Shown piece after piece: positions 41,306-49,219 of a stretch of 64,000 nt of DNA. Under the pieces are notes generated by a model that saw only the letters and a program-made list of their open reading frames with translations, had not been told where the DNA came from and made no database searches. The stretch lies in the NCBI GenBank assembly GCA_040882845.1, contig JBBEAM010000009.1, positions 186,001 to 250,000 on the forward strand, written 5' to 3'. Positions within the stretch are counted from its first letter, which is position 1. Each line of letters opens with the position of its first letter. The position numbers were made by a program, and so were the translations under genes. This stretch comes from JBBEAM01 sp040882845 (GTDB taxonomy: Bacteria > Pseudomonadota > Alphaproteobacteria > Kiloniellales > DSM-21159).

Positions 41306-43651
41306 CTACTCGACCGGTTCGGGCACCTTCTTGCCGCCGCGCTTGTTCTTTTTTTCGCCGCCCTTGCCGCCGGACTTTCCGCCACCGGACTCGTCCTCCG
41401 GATAGGAAAAGGTCAAAGCGGTCCCGCCTTCGGCGACATCGACACGCGCGACACCACCCTTGGACAGGCGGCCGAACAGCAGCTCCTCGGCCAGGGGCTT
41501 CTTGACGTGCTCCTGAATCATGCGGGCCAGCGGGCGGGCGCCGAAGGCGGCGTCGTAGCCCTTCTTGGCCAGCCATTCGCGCGCGGCATCGCTCAGTTCG
41601 ATGGCGACGTTGCGGTCGGCGAGCTGGGTTTCGAGCTGGATCACGAACTTGTCGACCACCCGGCTGACCACCTCCGGCGACAGGCCAGCGAAGCCGATGA
41701 TGGCGTCGAGGCGGTTGCGGAACTCCGGCGTGAACAGCCGGTTCACCGCCTCCTCGTCCTCGCCCTCGCGCTGCCCGCGGCCGAAGCCGATGGCCGGCTT
41801 GGCCATGTCGGAAGCCCCGGCATTGGTGGTCATGATCAGGATGACGTTGCGGAAGTCGACCGTCTTGCCGTTGTGGTCAGTCAGCTTTCCGTAGTCCATC
41901 ACCTGCAGCAGGATGTTGAAGATATCCGGATGCGCCTTCTCGATCTCGTCGAGCAGCAGCACGCAGTGCGGGTGCTGATCGACGGCGTCGGTCAACAGGC
42001 CGCCCTGGTCGAAGCCGACGTAGCCCGGCGGGGCTCCGATCAGGCGGCTGACCGCATGGCGTTCCATGTACTCCGACATGTCGAAGCGGGTGAACTGCAC
42101 GCCCAGGGTATGGGCGAGCTGGCGCGCCACCTCGGTCTTGCCGACCCCGGTCGGCCCGGAGAAAAGATAGGAGCCGATCGGCTTTTCCGGCTCGCGCAGC
42201 CCGGCGCGAGCCAGCTTGATCGCCGCCGAGATGGCGTCGATCGCCTTGTCCTGGCCGAACACCATGGTGCGCAGGTCGCGTTCCAGGTTCTGCAGCGCGG
42301 TTCTGTCGTCCTTGGAGACCGATTTCGGCGGGATGCGTGCGATCTTCGCCACCACCGCCTCGACCTCCTTGACGCCAAGCTGCTTACGCCGCCGGGATTC
42401 CGGCAGCAGCGCCTGGGCCGCGCCGACCTCGTCGATCACGTCGATCGCCTTGTCCGGCAGCTTGCGGTCGTTGATGTAGCGGGCCGAAAGCTCGACCGCG
42501 GAGCGGATCGCCTCCTGGGTGTAGCGCACGTTGTGGTGCTTTTCGTAGTAGGGCTTGAGGCCGCGCAGGATCTTCACCGTATCCTCGATGGTGGGCTCGA
42601 CCACGTCGATCTTCTGGAAGCGGCGGACCAGGGCGCGGTCCTTTTCGAAGTAGTTGCGGTACTCCTTGTAGGTGGTCGAGCCGATGCAGCGCAGACCGCC
42701 GCTCTGCAGCGCGGGCTTCAGCAGATTGGAGGCGTCCATCGCCCCGCCGGAAGTCGCGCCGGCGCCGATGACCGTGTGGATCTCGTCGATGAAGAGGATT
42801 GCGTTCGGGTGCTCCTCGAGCTCGTTCATCACCGCTTTCAGCCGCTCCTCGAAATCGCCGCGATAGCGGGTTCCGGCGAGCAGCGCGCCCATGTCGAGGG
42901 CATAGATCGTGGCGCCCAGCAGCACCTCGGGCACCTCGCCTTCGACGATGCGCTTGGCCAGCCCCTCGGCGATGGCGGTCTTGCCGACGCCGGGTTCGCC
43001 GACGTAGAGCGGGTTGTTCTTGGTCCGGCGGCAGAGCACCTGGATGGTGCGCTCGATCTCGTCGGCGCGGCCGATCAGTGGGTCGATCTTGCCGGCCTCG
43101 GACTTGGCGTTCAGATCGACGCAGTAGGCGTCCAGCGCCTCGCTGCCCTGGCGCACCACGTGCTCGGCCTCGGCACCCTCGTCGGCGCCGCTGATGGTGC
43201 GCGGCTCCTCCTGCCCCTTCACCTTGGCGATGCCGTGGCTGATGTAGTTGACCGCGTCGAGACGGCTCATCTCCTGCTGCTGCAGGAAGTGGACGGCGTG
43301 GCTCTCGCGCTCGGAGAACATCGCGACCAGGACATTGGCGCCGGTCACCTCCTCGCGGCCGGAGGACTGCACATGGATGGCGGCGCGCTGCAGCACCCGC
43401 TGGAAACCCGCGGTCGGCTTGGCGTCGCCGGCCAGCGCCGAGATCAGGCTGGAGAGTTCGTTGTCGATGTAGTCGGCGATGCTGCCGCGCAGCTGCTCCA
43501 GATCGATGCCGCAGGCGCGCAGCACGGCGATGGCGTCGCTGTCCTCGGTCAGAGCCATCAGCAGGTGCTCGAGCGTCGCATACTCGTGGCGACGCTCGTT
43601 GGCCACGGCCAGCGCACGGTGCAGGGTCTGTTCCAGATTCGATGAAAGCAT
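41306..43651 (-). CDS. clpA: ATP-dependent Clp protease ATP-binding subunit ClpA
   Basis: ClpA is the AAA+ unfoldase that feeds proteins to ClpP and, with ClpS, degrades N-degron substrates. The 781-residue protein has an N-terminal repeat domain (about 1-145), the first AAA module with GEPGVGKTAIAEG and FIDEIHTVIGAG, the second with GPTGVGKTEVARQLA and LLDEIEKAHPDIFN, and the D2 small domain. The C-terminus carries a Gly/Lys-rich tail. It starts nine bases after clpS, forming the usual clpS-clpA operon. Confidence 0.97.
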   Translation of the reverse strand: MLSSNLEQTLHRALAVANERRHEYATLEHLLMALTEDSDAIAVLRACGIDLEQLRGSIADYIDNELSSLISALAGDAKPTAGFQRVLQRAAIHVQSSGREEVTGANVLVAMFSERESHAVHFLQQQEMSRLDAVNYISHGIAKVKGQEEPRTISGADEGAEAEHVVRQGSEALDAYCVDLNAKSEAGKIDPLIGRADEIERTIQVLCRRTKNNPLYVGEPGVGKTAIAEGLAKRIVEGEVPEVLLGATIYALDMGALLAGTRYRGDFEERLKAVMNELEEHPNAILFIDEIHTVIGAGATSGGAMDASNLLKPALQSGGLRCIGSTTYKEYRNYFEKDRALVRRFQKIDVVEPTIEDTVKILRGLKPYYEKHHNVRYTQEAIRSAVELSARYINDRKLPDKAIDVIDEVGAAQALLPESRRRKQLGVKEVEAVVAKIARIPPKSVSKDDRTALQNLERDLRTMVFGQDKAIDAISAAIKLARAGLREPEKPIGSYLFSGPTGVGKTEVARQLAHTLGVQFTRFDMSEYMERHAVSRLIGAPPGYVGFDQGGLLTDAVDQHPHCVLLLDEIEKAHPDIFNILLQVMDYGKLTDHNGKTVDFRNVILIMTTNAGASDMAKPAIGFGRGQREGEDEEAVNRLFTPEFRNRLDAIIGFAGLSPEVVSRVVDKFVIQLETQLADRNVAIELSDAAREWLAKKGYDAAFGARPLARMIQEHVKKPLAEELLFGRLSKGGVARVDVAEGGTALTFSYPEDESGGGKSGGKGGEKKNKRGGKKVPEPVE

Positions 43652-43660
43652 GTTGCGCGC

Positions 43661-44017
43661 CTATTCCTTTTCTAAGGTGCACTGAAGAGGATGCTGGTGC
43701 TTGCGTGCATAGTCCACCACCTGCGTAACCTTGGTCTCCGCGATCTCGTAAGTATAGACCCCGCAGATGCCGACGCCGCGCTGATGCACGTGCAGCATGA
43801 TCTGCATCGCCTCGTCATGACTCTTGCCGAAGAAGCGCTGCAGCACATGCACGACGAACTCCATCGGCGTGTAGTCGTCGTTCAGCATCAAGACCTTGTA
43901 GAGAGACGGTTTCTTGGTCTTCGGCTTGGATTCGACAATGACGCCGGTATCGGAGCCGCCCCCGCCGTCCTTCCTGTCGCCGGCGAGGCGCGGCGGAAAG
44001 ATCCTCAGCTCCCGCAT
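43661..44017 (-). CDS. clpS: ClpS, N-degron adaptor of ClpAP
   Basis: A 118-residue ClpS. The binding-pocket motif is LNDDYTPMEFVVHVLQRFF, and HVHQRGVGICGVYTYEIAE forms the rest of the core. The N-terminal extension (MRELRIFPPRLAGDRKDGGG) is flexible and normal in length for alphaproteobacteria; the frame is open upstream but a start there would give an implausible leader. With aat at 26.5 kb, two components of the leucine N-degron pathway lie in this window. Confidence 0.96.
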   Translation of the reverse strand: MRELRIFPPRLAGDRKDGGGGSDTGVIVESKPKTKKPSLYKVLMLNDDYTPMEFVVHVLQRFFGKSHDEAMQIMLHVHQRGVGICGVYTYEIAETKVTQVVDYARKHQHPLQCTLEKE

Positions 44018-44182
44018 CTGTCCTTGGCTTCGTGACCCGAGTCGCTGGATTTTCGCAAAGAAATCATACTCCACAATATTGGTGGTGGAAGATGGCCGGA
44101 AAAGGGCTGGAAATGCAAATCGCACCGCCTTCCGAGGCAAAGCGCCTTTGCCCGATCCCGCATTCCCTCCGCCAGAACGCGC

Positions 44183-44215
44183 GCAGGCCCGCCGGAGGAT
44201 ACCCGGCGGGCCTGC
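44183..44215. terminator. Perfect 12-bp hairpin after the phasin gene
   Basis: GCAGGCCCGCCG (44183-44194) is the exact complement of CGGCGGGCCTGC (44204-44215), with a nine-base loop. It sits between phasin and clpS and can fold in transcripts of either strand. No run of Ts follows on either side, so termination would be atypical; it could instead protect the phasin mRNA 3' end. Confidence 0.4.
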
Positions 44216-44260
44216 GTCATTCCGGCGCAACCGACTTGCGGCTGCGGCTATCCGTCAGTC

Positions 44261-44821
44261 TTAGGCGGCCAGCGGCTTGGTCATCTTCTCGACGGTGACG
44301 TTGACCTGGTCCTGCAGCGGCTTGAAGGCCTTGTTGGTGACCTCGACCGACATTTCGGTCAGCTTGGCGCTCTCCGCCAGGGCAGAGTCGAAGGACTTGC
44401 GGGCCATCTCCGACTGCAGGTCGACGACGTCCTTGAGGGACTTTGCGCCGAGCAGCGCCTTGGTGCCGGAGACGTTCATCTCCAGGGCGGACTGCGTGTA
44501 GGAGAAGAACTCTTTGCTGATGGTCTCGAAGCCCTTGGCGAAGATCGTCGAGGACTTCACCATCGCATCGAGGTTCTGCTTGTTGATCGCAGAGAACTCA
44601 TCGTAGCCCTTGAACATGGCGTTGGAGGTCTTCTCGACCTGCTCCTGAGTCTTCGCAACGGCTTGCTCGTACTGCTTGGTGGCGGCATCCGAACCGGCCT
44701 TGACCATGCTCTCGGTGACTTCCTGGCTAGCGGCGACGACGCTCTCGGCGGCAGTCTCGACAGCCTTGGACTGGGTTTCGGCGGCGGACTTGGCCGCGCC
44801 AGCGGTTTTCTTGGTGCTCAT
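44261..44821 (-). CDS. Phasin family protein
   Basis: A 186-residue amphipathic helical protein of the alphaproteobacterial phasin type, coating polyhydroxyalkanoate granules. The N-terminus is Ala/Lys/Glu-rich (STKKTAGAAKSAAETQSKAV) and the phasin core runs from about residue 60: QVEKTSNAMFKGYDEFSAIN, KQNLDAMVKSSTIFAKGFET. No cysteine, no signal peptide. AGGAG lies seven bases before the ATG. Upstream are TGC-rich repeats like PhaR sites. In many relatives a phasin gene precedes clpS-clpA, as here. Confidence 0.9.
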   Translation of the reverse strand: MSTKKTAGAAKSAAETQSKAVETAAESVVAASQEVTESMVKAGSDAATKQYEQAVAKTQEQVEKTSNAMFKGYDEFSAINKQNLDAMVKSSTIFAKGFETISKEFFSYTQSALEMNVSGTKALLGAKSLKDVVDLQSEMARKSFDSALAESAKLTEMSVEVTNKAFKPLQDQVNVTVEKMTKPLAA

Positions 44822-44889
44822 CTGCAGGCTCCTTGCTTGCGGGTCGTGGATGTTTCTTGCGCCCTGCAGCCTCCATCCCATCGATGGTT

Positions 44890-44901
44890 TTGTGCAGTGC
44901 A
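44890..44901. promoter_or_regulatory. PhaR-operator-like repeat, copy 1
   Basis: The 12-mer TTGTGCAGTGCA, continued by GCA, is the first of two identical copies between the phasin and Anbu genes. TGC/GCA-rich dyads of this type are bound by PhaR, the PHA-sensing repressor of phasin genes in alphaproteobacteria. Assignment by motif resemblance only. Confidence 0.4.
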
Positions 44902-44945
44902 GCATAGCCTAAAGATAGGAAGCGCATAAGCCGAGTCAAGGATTA

Positions 44946-44960
44946 TTGTGCAGTGCACAA
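44946..44960. promoter_or_regulatory. PhaR-operator-like repeat, copy 2 (perfect dyad)
   Basis: TTGTGCAGTGCACAA is a perfect dyad (TTGTGC, three-base spacer, GCACAA) and repeats the 12-mer of copy 1 exactly, 56 bases away. It lies 125 bases upstream of the phasin start and about 125 bases upstream of the Anbu start, so it could act on both. Confidence 0.42.
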
Positions 44961-45084
44961 ATTCCGTTTCTCAGCTCCTCCCTGCGCCTTGCGGCTTGCT
45001 GCCGTGCCGCCCCTCTGTCACAGTCGCCCCCGCTCGCTCGGCCGGCCCGAGTCGCCCCGGTCTGGCCCCGAGGAAAGGAGAAAA

Positions 45085-45849
45085 ATGACCTATTGTCTCG
45101 GCATCAAGGTCCGCGCCGGTTTGATCTGCCTCGCCGATGGGCGGATCACCAGCGGCAGCCAAGTGTCGAACGCCCGCAAGCTCAGCCTGCATGGCGCCGA
45201 AGGCCATCGCTTCCTGATCATGACGTCCGGTCTGCGTTCGCTGCGCGACAAGACTCTCGCCTATCTCGACCGGGAGCTGCGGGACGGCAAGGCCGAGAAG
45301 CCGCGGACGCTGCTCGATGCGGTGCATGGCTACACCCGCTGCCTGCGGCAGGTCGAGCAGGAGGACGGCGCGGCGCTGGAAAAGTCGGAGTTGAACTTCA
45401 ACATCCACAGCATCATCGCCGGCCAGCTTACCGACGATCCGGAGCCGGCGCTCTATCTGGTCTATCCGGAGGGCAACTGGATCGAGGTGGATTCCCGCAC
45501 CCCCTATCTTTCGATCGGCTCGACCGCCTACGGCAAGCCGATCCTCGACCGGGCGCTGACCAGCGAGAGCACGCTGCAGACGGCGCTCAAGCTTGCCTAC
45601 CTCTCCTTCGACTCGACCCGCTTCTCCTCGGCCGACGTGGGCTTTCCCATCGACCTCTGCACTTTCCTGGCGGAGGAGCGGAGCTGGCGTCAGGGACAGT
45701 ACGACTACGACGACCTGCTGGAGCAGCGGGTGTGGTGGAACGAGCACCTGACCGAACTTGCGGCGCGGATGCCGGACGGTCCCTGGCTCGAGAAGCTGCT
45801 GCCGCGCGAACTGCGGCCCGCCTCCCTCTCGCTGGTCCGCGACGACTGA
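45085..45849 (+). CDS. Anbu-type proteasome-related peptidase (COG3484)
   Basis: A 254-residue member of the bacterial proteasome-like Anbu family, N-terminal nucleophile hydrolases forming ring or helical assemblies in the cytoplasm. After removal of Met1 the nucleophile is Thr2 in MTYCLGIKVRAGLICLADGR; the Asp of LADGR and the Lys of NARKL correspond to the catalytic Asp17 and Lys33 of proteasome beta subunits. GGAG lies 6 bases before the ATG. The usual Anbu partners (transglutaminase-like, alpha-E and ATP-grasp proteins) are not adjacent, so this is an orphan copy. Divergent from phasin. Confidence 0.9.
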   Translation: MTYCLGIKVRAGLICLADGRITSGSQVSNARKLSLHGAEGHRFLIMTSGLRSLRDKTLAYLDRELRDGKAEKPRTLLDAVHGYTRCLRQVEQEDGAALEKSELNFNIHSIIAGQLTDDPEPALYLVYPEGNWIEVDSRTPYLSIGSTAYGKPILDRALTSESTLQTALKLAYLSFDSTRFSSADVGFPIDLCTFLAEERSWRQGQYDYDDLLEQRVWWNEHLTELAARMPDGPWLEKLLPRELRPASLSLVRDD

Positions 45850-45920
45850 AGGCTGCCGCTAGGGCAAAATCTTAGAGACCGGTTGACGCAGCGCACAGCT
45901 TCAGCGCGATGCGACCAGGC

Positions 45921-46400
45921 TCAACCGGCCCCGCCGCGCTCCACCTCGATATCGAAGTGCAAAACGTCCTCGCGCAGTCCTAGCTTGCTGTAGAGCGCAA
46001 TGGCCGGAGCGTCGCCGAGGTCGGCCTGAACGTAGATCACGTAGGCGTCGCGCTCGGCTGCAATCTCCTTCAGCTTGCCGATCAGGGCGGTTGCCACGCC
46101 CCTCCGCCGGTGAGCTTCGGCGACGGCAAGGTCATAGATGTAAATTTCGCTGCGTTCCTGCTCGAACTTCGGAAGGATGTAGGCCGCCAGCCCGCCGACG
46201 ACTTCCGATCCGACCGCTGCGACCAGCGCGATGAAAGTCTCGCTACCGAGCAGCTTCCGAAGATAGCTCGCTCCAGGCCGCCGCTTGCCGTAAGTGGCCG
46301 GATCCTTGAAGGCCTCGCCAAAGACGGTGAGTAGCGCCTCCATCCGCGCGCCGTCGACTGCTGTCAGCTCAAAAACCGTGTATTCCGGGGAGGCGGTCAT
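45921..46400 (-). CDS. AAC(3)-I family aminoglycoside 3-N-acetyltransferase homologue
   Basis: A 159-residue GNAT enzyme. Long stretches follow the AAC(3)-I resistance enzymes: KRRPGASYLRKLLGSETFIA, GGLAAYILPKFEQERSEIYI, YDLAVAEAHRRRGVATALIG (acetyl-CoA loop RRRGVATAL) and DAYVIYVQADLGDAPAIALY, then KLGLREDVLHFDIEV. Known members acetylate gentamicin-type drugs at the 3-amino group. Nothing around it suggests recent transfer: no integron site, IS or composition change. It sits 31 bases downstream of a lipoprotein gene and may be co-transcribed. Whether it confers resistance is not known from sequence. Confidence 0.88.
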   Translation of the reverse strand: MTASPEYTVFELTAVDGARMEALLTVFGEAFKDPATYGKRRPGASYLRKLLGSETFIALVAAVGSEVVGGLAAYILPKFEQERSEIYIYDLAVAEAHRRRGVATALIGKLKEIAAERDAYVIYVQADLGDAPAIALYSKLGLREDVLHFDIEVERGGAG

Positions 46401-46431
46401 GAGGGAGGCCGACGCGGTAGCGGGCTGAGAT

Positions 46432-47151
46432 CTAGAACAGCGGCCCGCGGCCGACCATGCCGTCGCGGCCCATCTCGATCTCGAAATTGAGCGAAGGATC
46501 GTCGTCGCCGGCGCGCCCGCCGGAGTTCTTGTCGCGCAGCCGCTTGTCGAGGTCGATCTCGCGCGGCGGATTGACCGCCAGTCCGGTCTCGTCCAGGGCG
46601 TAGAGCCAGGCGGGGAACTTCAGGGTGTCGTATCCGGGCATGCCGTATTCCCAGGCGTTGTAACGCATTTCGCCGTCTTCGCAGGCGACCAGCCACCAGT
46701 AGAAGAATCCCGAGTAGAAGCGCTTTCCGACCGGCGGCGCGGCGTAAAAGCCGCTCTCGCGCAGCGATGCCGTGAAGGCCGCGCCTTGGGCCGGCGTCAG
46801 CGCGGTCTCCGAAGTCTGCCAGCGCCAGGGCGCCAGGGGATCGTCCAGGGTGACGCGGGTCAGCGTAGCCACGCCCTGGGCCCGCGCGGTGTAGTATCCG
46901 CCGCTGTCGGACTCGAGCCGCAACTCGTAGCTGCGCAGTTGCTCCTCGTAGACCGCGTTGTTGACCAGACGGTAACGGTCCGGCCCCTCGGCGCTGCAGC
47001 CCGCGCGGAGGTCGTCGCCATTCAGATAGCTGAACCAGGTCAGCTTCTGCGCGCCGGGGGTCGAAAGATCGCCCTGGTAGGTGCAGCCGCCGAGCGCCAA
47101 GGCGCCGCAGAGTCCCGCGCCAACGGCTAGATGCATGAAACGAAAGTGCAT
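46432..47151 (-). CDS. Hypothetical lipoprotein
   Basis: A 239-residue protein with a lipoprotein signal peptide (lipobox LALGGC, Cys near residue 23). No domain is recognised. It is rich in aromatic residues, with a Trp/Tyr-rich centre (KRFYSGFFYWWLVACEDGEM, RYNAWEYGMPGYDTLKFPAW) and two further cysteines that may bond. The ATG is preceded by GAGG at 8 bases; a GTG four codons earlier is less likely. It may share a transcript with the AAC(3)-I gene. Function unknown. Confidence 0.78.
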   Translation of the reverse strand: MHFRFMHLAVGAGLCGALALGGCTYQGDLSTPGAQKLTWFSYLNGDDLRAGCSAEGPDRYRLVNNAVYEEQLRSYELRLESDSGGYYTARAQGVATLTRVTLDDPLAPWRWQTSETALTPAQGAAFTASLRESGFYAAPPVGKRFYSGFFYWWLVACEDGEMRYNAWEYGMPGYDTLKFPAWLYALDETGLAVNPPREIDLDKRLRDKNSGGRAGDDDPSLNFEIEMGRDGMVGRGPLF

Positions 47152-47327
47152 TGCGGACCTCACGGGGAAGATAGCTTTCGCCGAGTTAACGCTCCATCAG
47201 CATCTTTGAGTCACGATAAGCGCTAGACAGCGAGTCCTCCATTCCTTAGAATCACAGGCAAGTCATTGCCTTAGGCCTGACTCTTCGGGGGATAGCTACG
47301 GTTGTCCAGCTAATTCGCGGGGGCATC

Positions 47328-48557
47328 ATGCAGAATATCGCGCGTTCCGTGAGACACGGTGGCCTATATCTTTTCTTCGCGGTCGCAATCGTTTTTGCGA
47401 GCACGGGAACGGTACAGGCGAAATACGCCTCAATTGTGATCGACTTCGAGAGCGGCAAGGTGCTGCACGAGGAGAACGCGGATACCCGCAACTACCCGGC
47501 GTCCTTGACCAAGATGATGACGCTCTACCTGCTGTTCGAAGCCTTGGACAAGGGGCATGTCACCATGGACACCCGGATGCCGGTTTCGGCGCGCGCCGCC
47601 GGCATGTCCCCCACCAAGCTCGGTCTGCCGCGCGGCAGCAGCATCGACGTCGGAACTGCGATCATGGCGCTTGCCGTGAAATCGGCCAACGACATCGCTG
47701 TCGTGGTCGCCGAGTATCTCGGCGGAACCGAGATCGAATTCGCCCGGATCATGACCGCCAAGGCACATGCCCTGGGCATGGAGGACACCACTTTCCGCAA
47801 CGCCTCAGGCCTGCCGAACCGCGGCCAACTCTCGACCGCCCGCGACATGGCGCGGCTCTCGGCGGCGCTGATCCGTCACTATCCGGACTACTACCATTAC
47901 TTCTCCTACAGCTCCTTCCAGTACGACGGGCGGACCTACAGCGGGCACAACAACCTGCTCAAAGAGTACAAGGGCGCCGACGGCATCAAGACCGGCTACA
48001 TCCGCGCCTCCGGCTTCAATCTCGCCACCTCCGTGGTGCGCGACGGACGGCGCCTGATCGCCATCGTTTTCGGCGGCCGCACCGCGCGAACCCGGGATGC
48101 CCACATGGTCGAGCTGCTCGACCGCGGGTACATCCGCGTGGCGAAGCTCGACACCCCGCCGCAGCATCCCGGCACGCGCAACCCCTTCCGCGAGACCACC
48201 GCCATCGCGGCGGCACGCTCCGAACCGCAAAGCGTGCAGCTTGCCTCCACCGAACCTGCGGAGAACAGCTTCAGCCTGATTTCCTCCGCCGCGGCCGCAG
48301 AGACCGCCGGGGACTGGGCGGTGCAGGTCGGCGCCTTCCACAGCTACGCGCCGGCCGAGGCGATGGCGGAAACCGCCGTCAAGCGGGTGCCCGATCTGGC
48401 CAACAGCGGCAAGATCGAGATTCCTTCGGAGCAGGGAGACGATGGCACGCTCTATCGCGCGCGCCTCGGCGGTTTTTCCGAGGGTCTTGCGCGCGAAGCC
48501 TGCCGCAGGCTGGAAGCGGCCGCGATGGACTGCCTGGTGGTCAAGGGCGGCGGCTGA
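47328..48557 (+). CDS. D-alanyl-D-alanine carboxypeptidase with SPOR domain (DacA/DacF type)
   Basis: A 409-residue periplasmic low-molecular-weight PBP that trims the terminal D-Ala from peptidoglycan. A signal peptide ends near residue 31. The active-site set is Ser59-Leu-Thr-Lys62 (PASLTKMMTLYLLF), Ser119-Ala-Asn121 and Lys221-Thr-Gly223 (GADGIKTGYIRASGFN). In place of the usual amphipathic anchor, the C-terminus (about 330-409) is a SPOR domain (WAVQVGAFHSYAPAEAMAET), which binds denuded glycan at the division site. So septal targeting is likely. Convergent with the next gene, three bases apart. Confidence 0.94.
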   Translation: MQNIARSVRHGGLYLFFAVAIVFASTGTVQAKYASIVIDFESGKVLHEENADTRNYPASLTKMMTLYLLFEALDKGHVTMDTRMPVSARAAGMSPTKLGLPRGSSIDVGTAIMALAVKSANDIAVVVAEYLGGTEIEFARIMTAKAHALGMEDTTFRNASGLPNRGQLSTARDMARLSAALIRHYPDYYHYFSYSSFQYDGRTYSGHNNLLKEYKGADGIKTGYIRASGFNLATSVVRDGRRLIAIVFGGRTARTRDAHMVELLDRGYIRVAKLDTPPQHPGTRNPFRETTAIAAARSEPQSVQLASTEPAENSFSLISSAAAAETAGDWAVQVGAFHSYAPAEAMAETAVKRVPDLANSGKIEIPSEQGDDGTLYRARLGGFSEGLAREACRRLEAAAMDCLVVKGGG

Positions 48558-48560
48558 ACC

Positions 48561-49112
48561 CTACTCCGCAGCGATCGCGTAGCTTTCTTCCCGCGCTGAC
48601 TCCCGCTCCTCACTCCGCGGCTGGGCTTCGGCCCGGGCGATCTGCAAAAGCGTGCGCCGGGCCCGCCAGCTGACGTCGCCGCTGGCCAGGCTGCGGGCGC
48701 CGAACTCCGACATCCACCGATGGGTCTGGCGGATCAGCCGGCGCTTATGACCGCGCTGCCAGCGCGCCAAGCTCCAGCCGCGGCCTGTAGCGTAGCCGCC
48801 GTGCGCCGGCATGAAGACCCAGAGGAAGCGCCGCTGCCCCGCCTCGACCACCGGCAGGCGCCGGGGCAGATACTCGTCGCCCTCGAAGTGCGCCATCAGC
48901 AGCAACGCACGGGCGTCGAGACCAGCTACCACAGCCCCTTCGACCCGCCCGTTGGCATGGCGGGACAATACAGGGAAATAGCCGCAGTTGGCCTGCACCC
49001 GTCGGAAGCCAGGCAGGGTCGCCGGACACAGGCTCAGAGAGCCCGCCAGGTGCGGCATCACGAGGTCACGGACGTCGGCATCGAGCAGTGTGCCGTAGAA
49101 GAAGAACTCCAT
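48561..49112 (-). CDS. Gamma-glutamylcyclotransferase-like (AIG2) protein
   Basis: A 183-residue protein with the gamma-glutamylcyclotransferase fold: FFYGTLLDADVRDLVMPHL gives the substrate loop (YGTL) and FEGDEYLPRRLPVV contains the conserved acidic residue (Glu in HFEGDEY), equivalent to the catalytic Glu in the fold. A basic C-terminal extension (RRLIRQTHRW, then RARRTLLQIARAEAQPRSEE) is not part of the domain. Substrate could be a gamma-glutamyl amine or ADP-ribose-like compound; unproven. Confidence 0.82.
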   Translation of the reverse strand: MEFFFYGTLLDADVRDLVMPHLAGSLSLCPATLPGFRRVQANCGYFPVLSRHANGRVEGAVVAGLDARALLLMAHFEGDEYLPRRLPVVEAGQRRFLWVFMPAHGGYATGRGWSLARWQRGHKRRLIRQTHRWMSEFGARSLASGDVSWRARRTLLQIARAEAQPRSEERESAREESYAIAAE

Positions 49113-49219
49113 CGGATCTCTCCCGAATCTGCGAAGAGCGAGGTCTACGGCATGAGGGCCGGGCCGCGTGATTTAGAGATCGCGCGGGGGCCTGTCAAAC
49201 TGGATTTTCAGCTTTGCAC

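Noticed and set aside
41507..43645. 712-codon open frame antisense to clpA
   Set aside because: Same effect: stop-free shadow of a long GC-rich gene, no ribosome site or domain.
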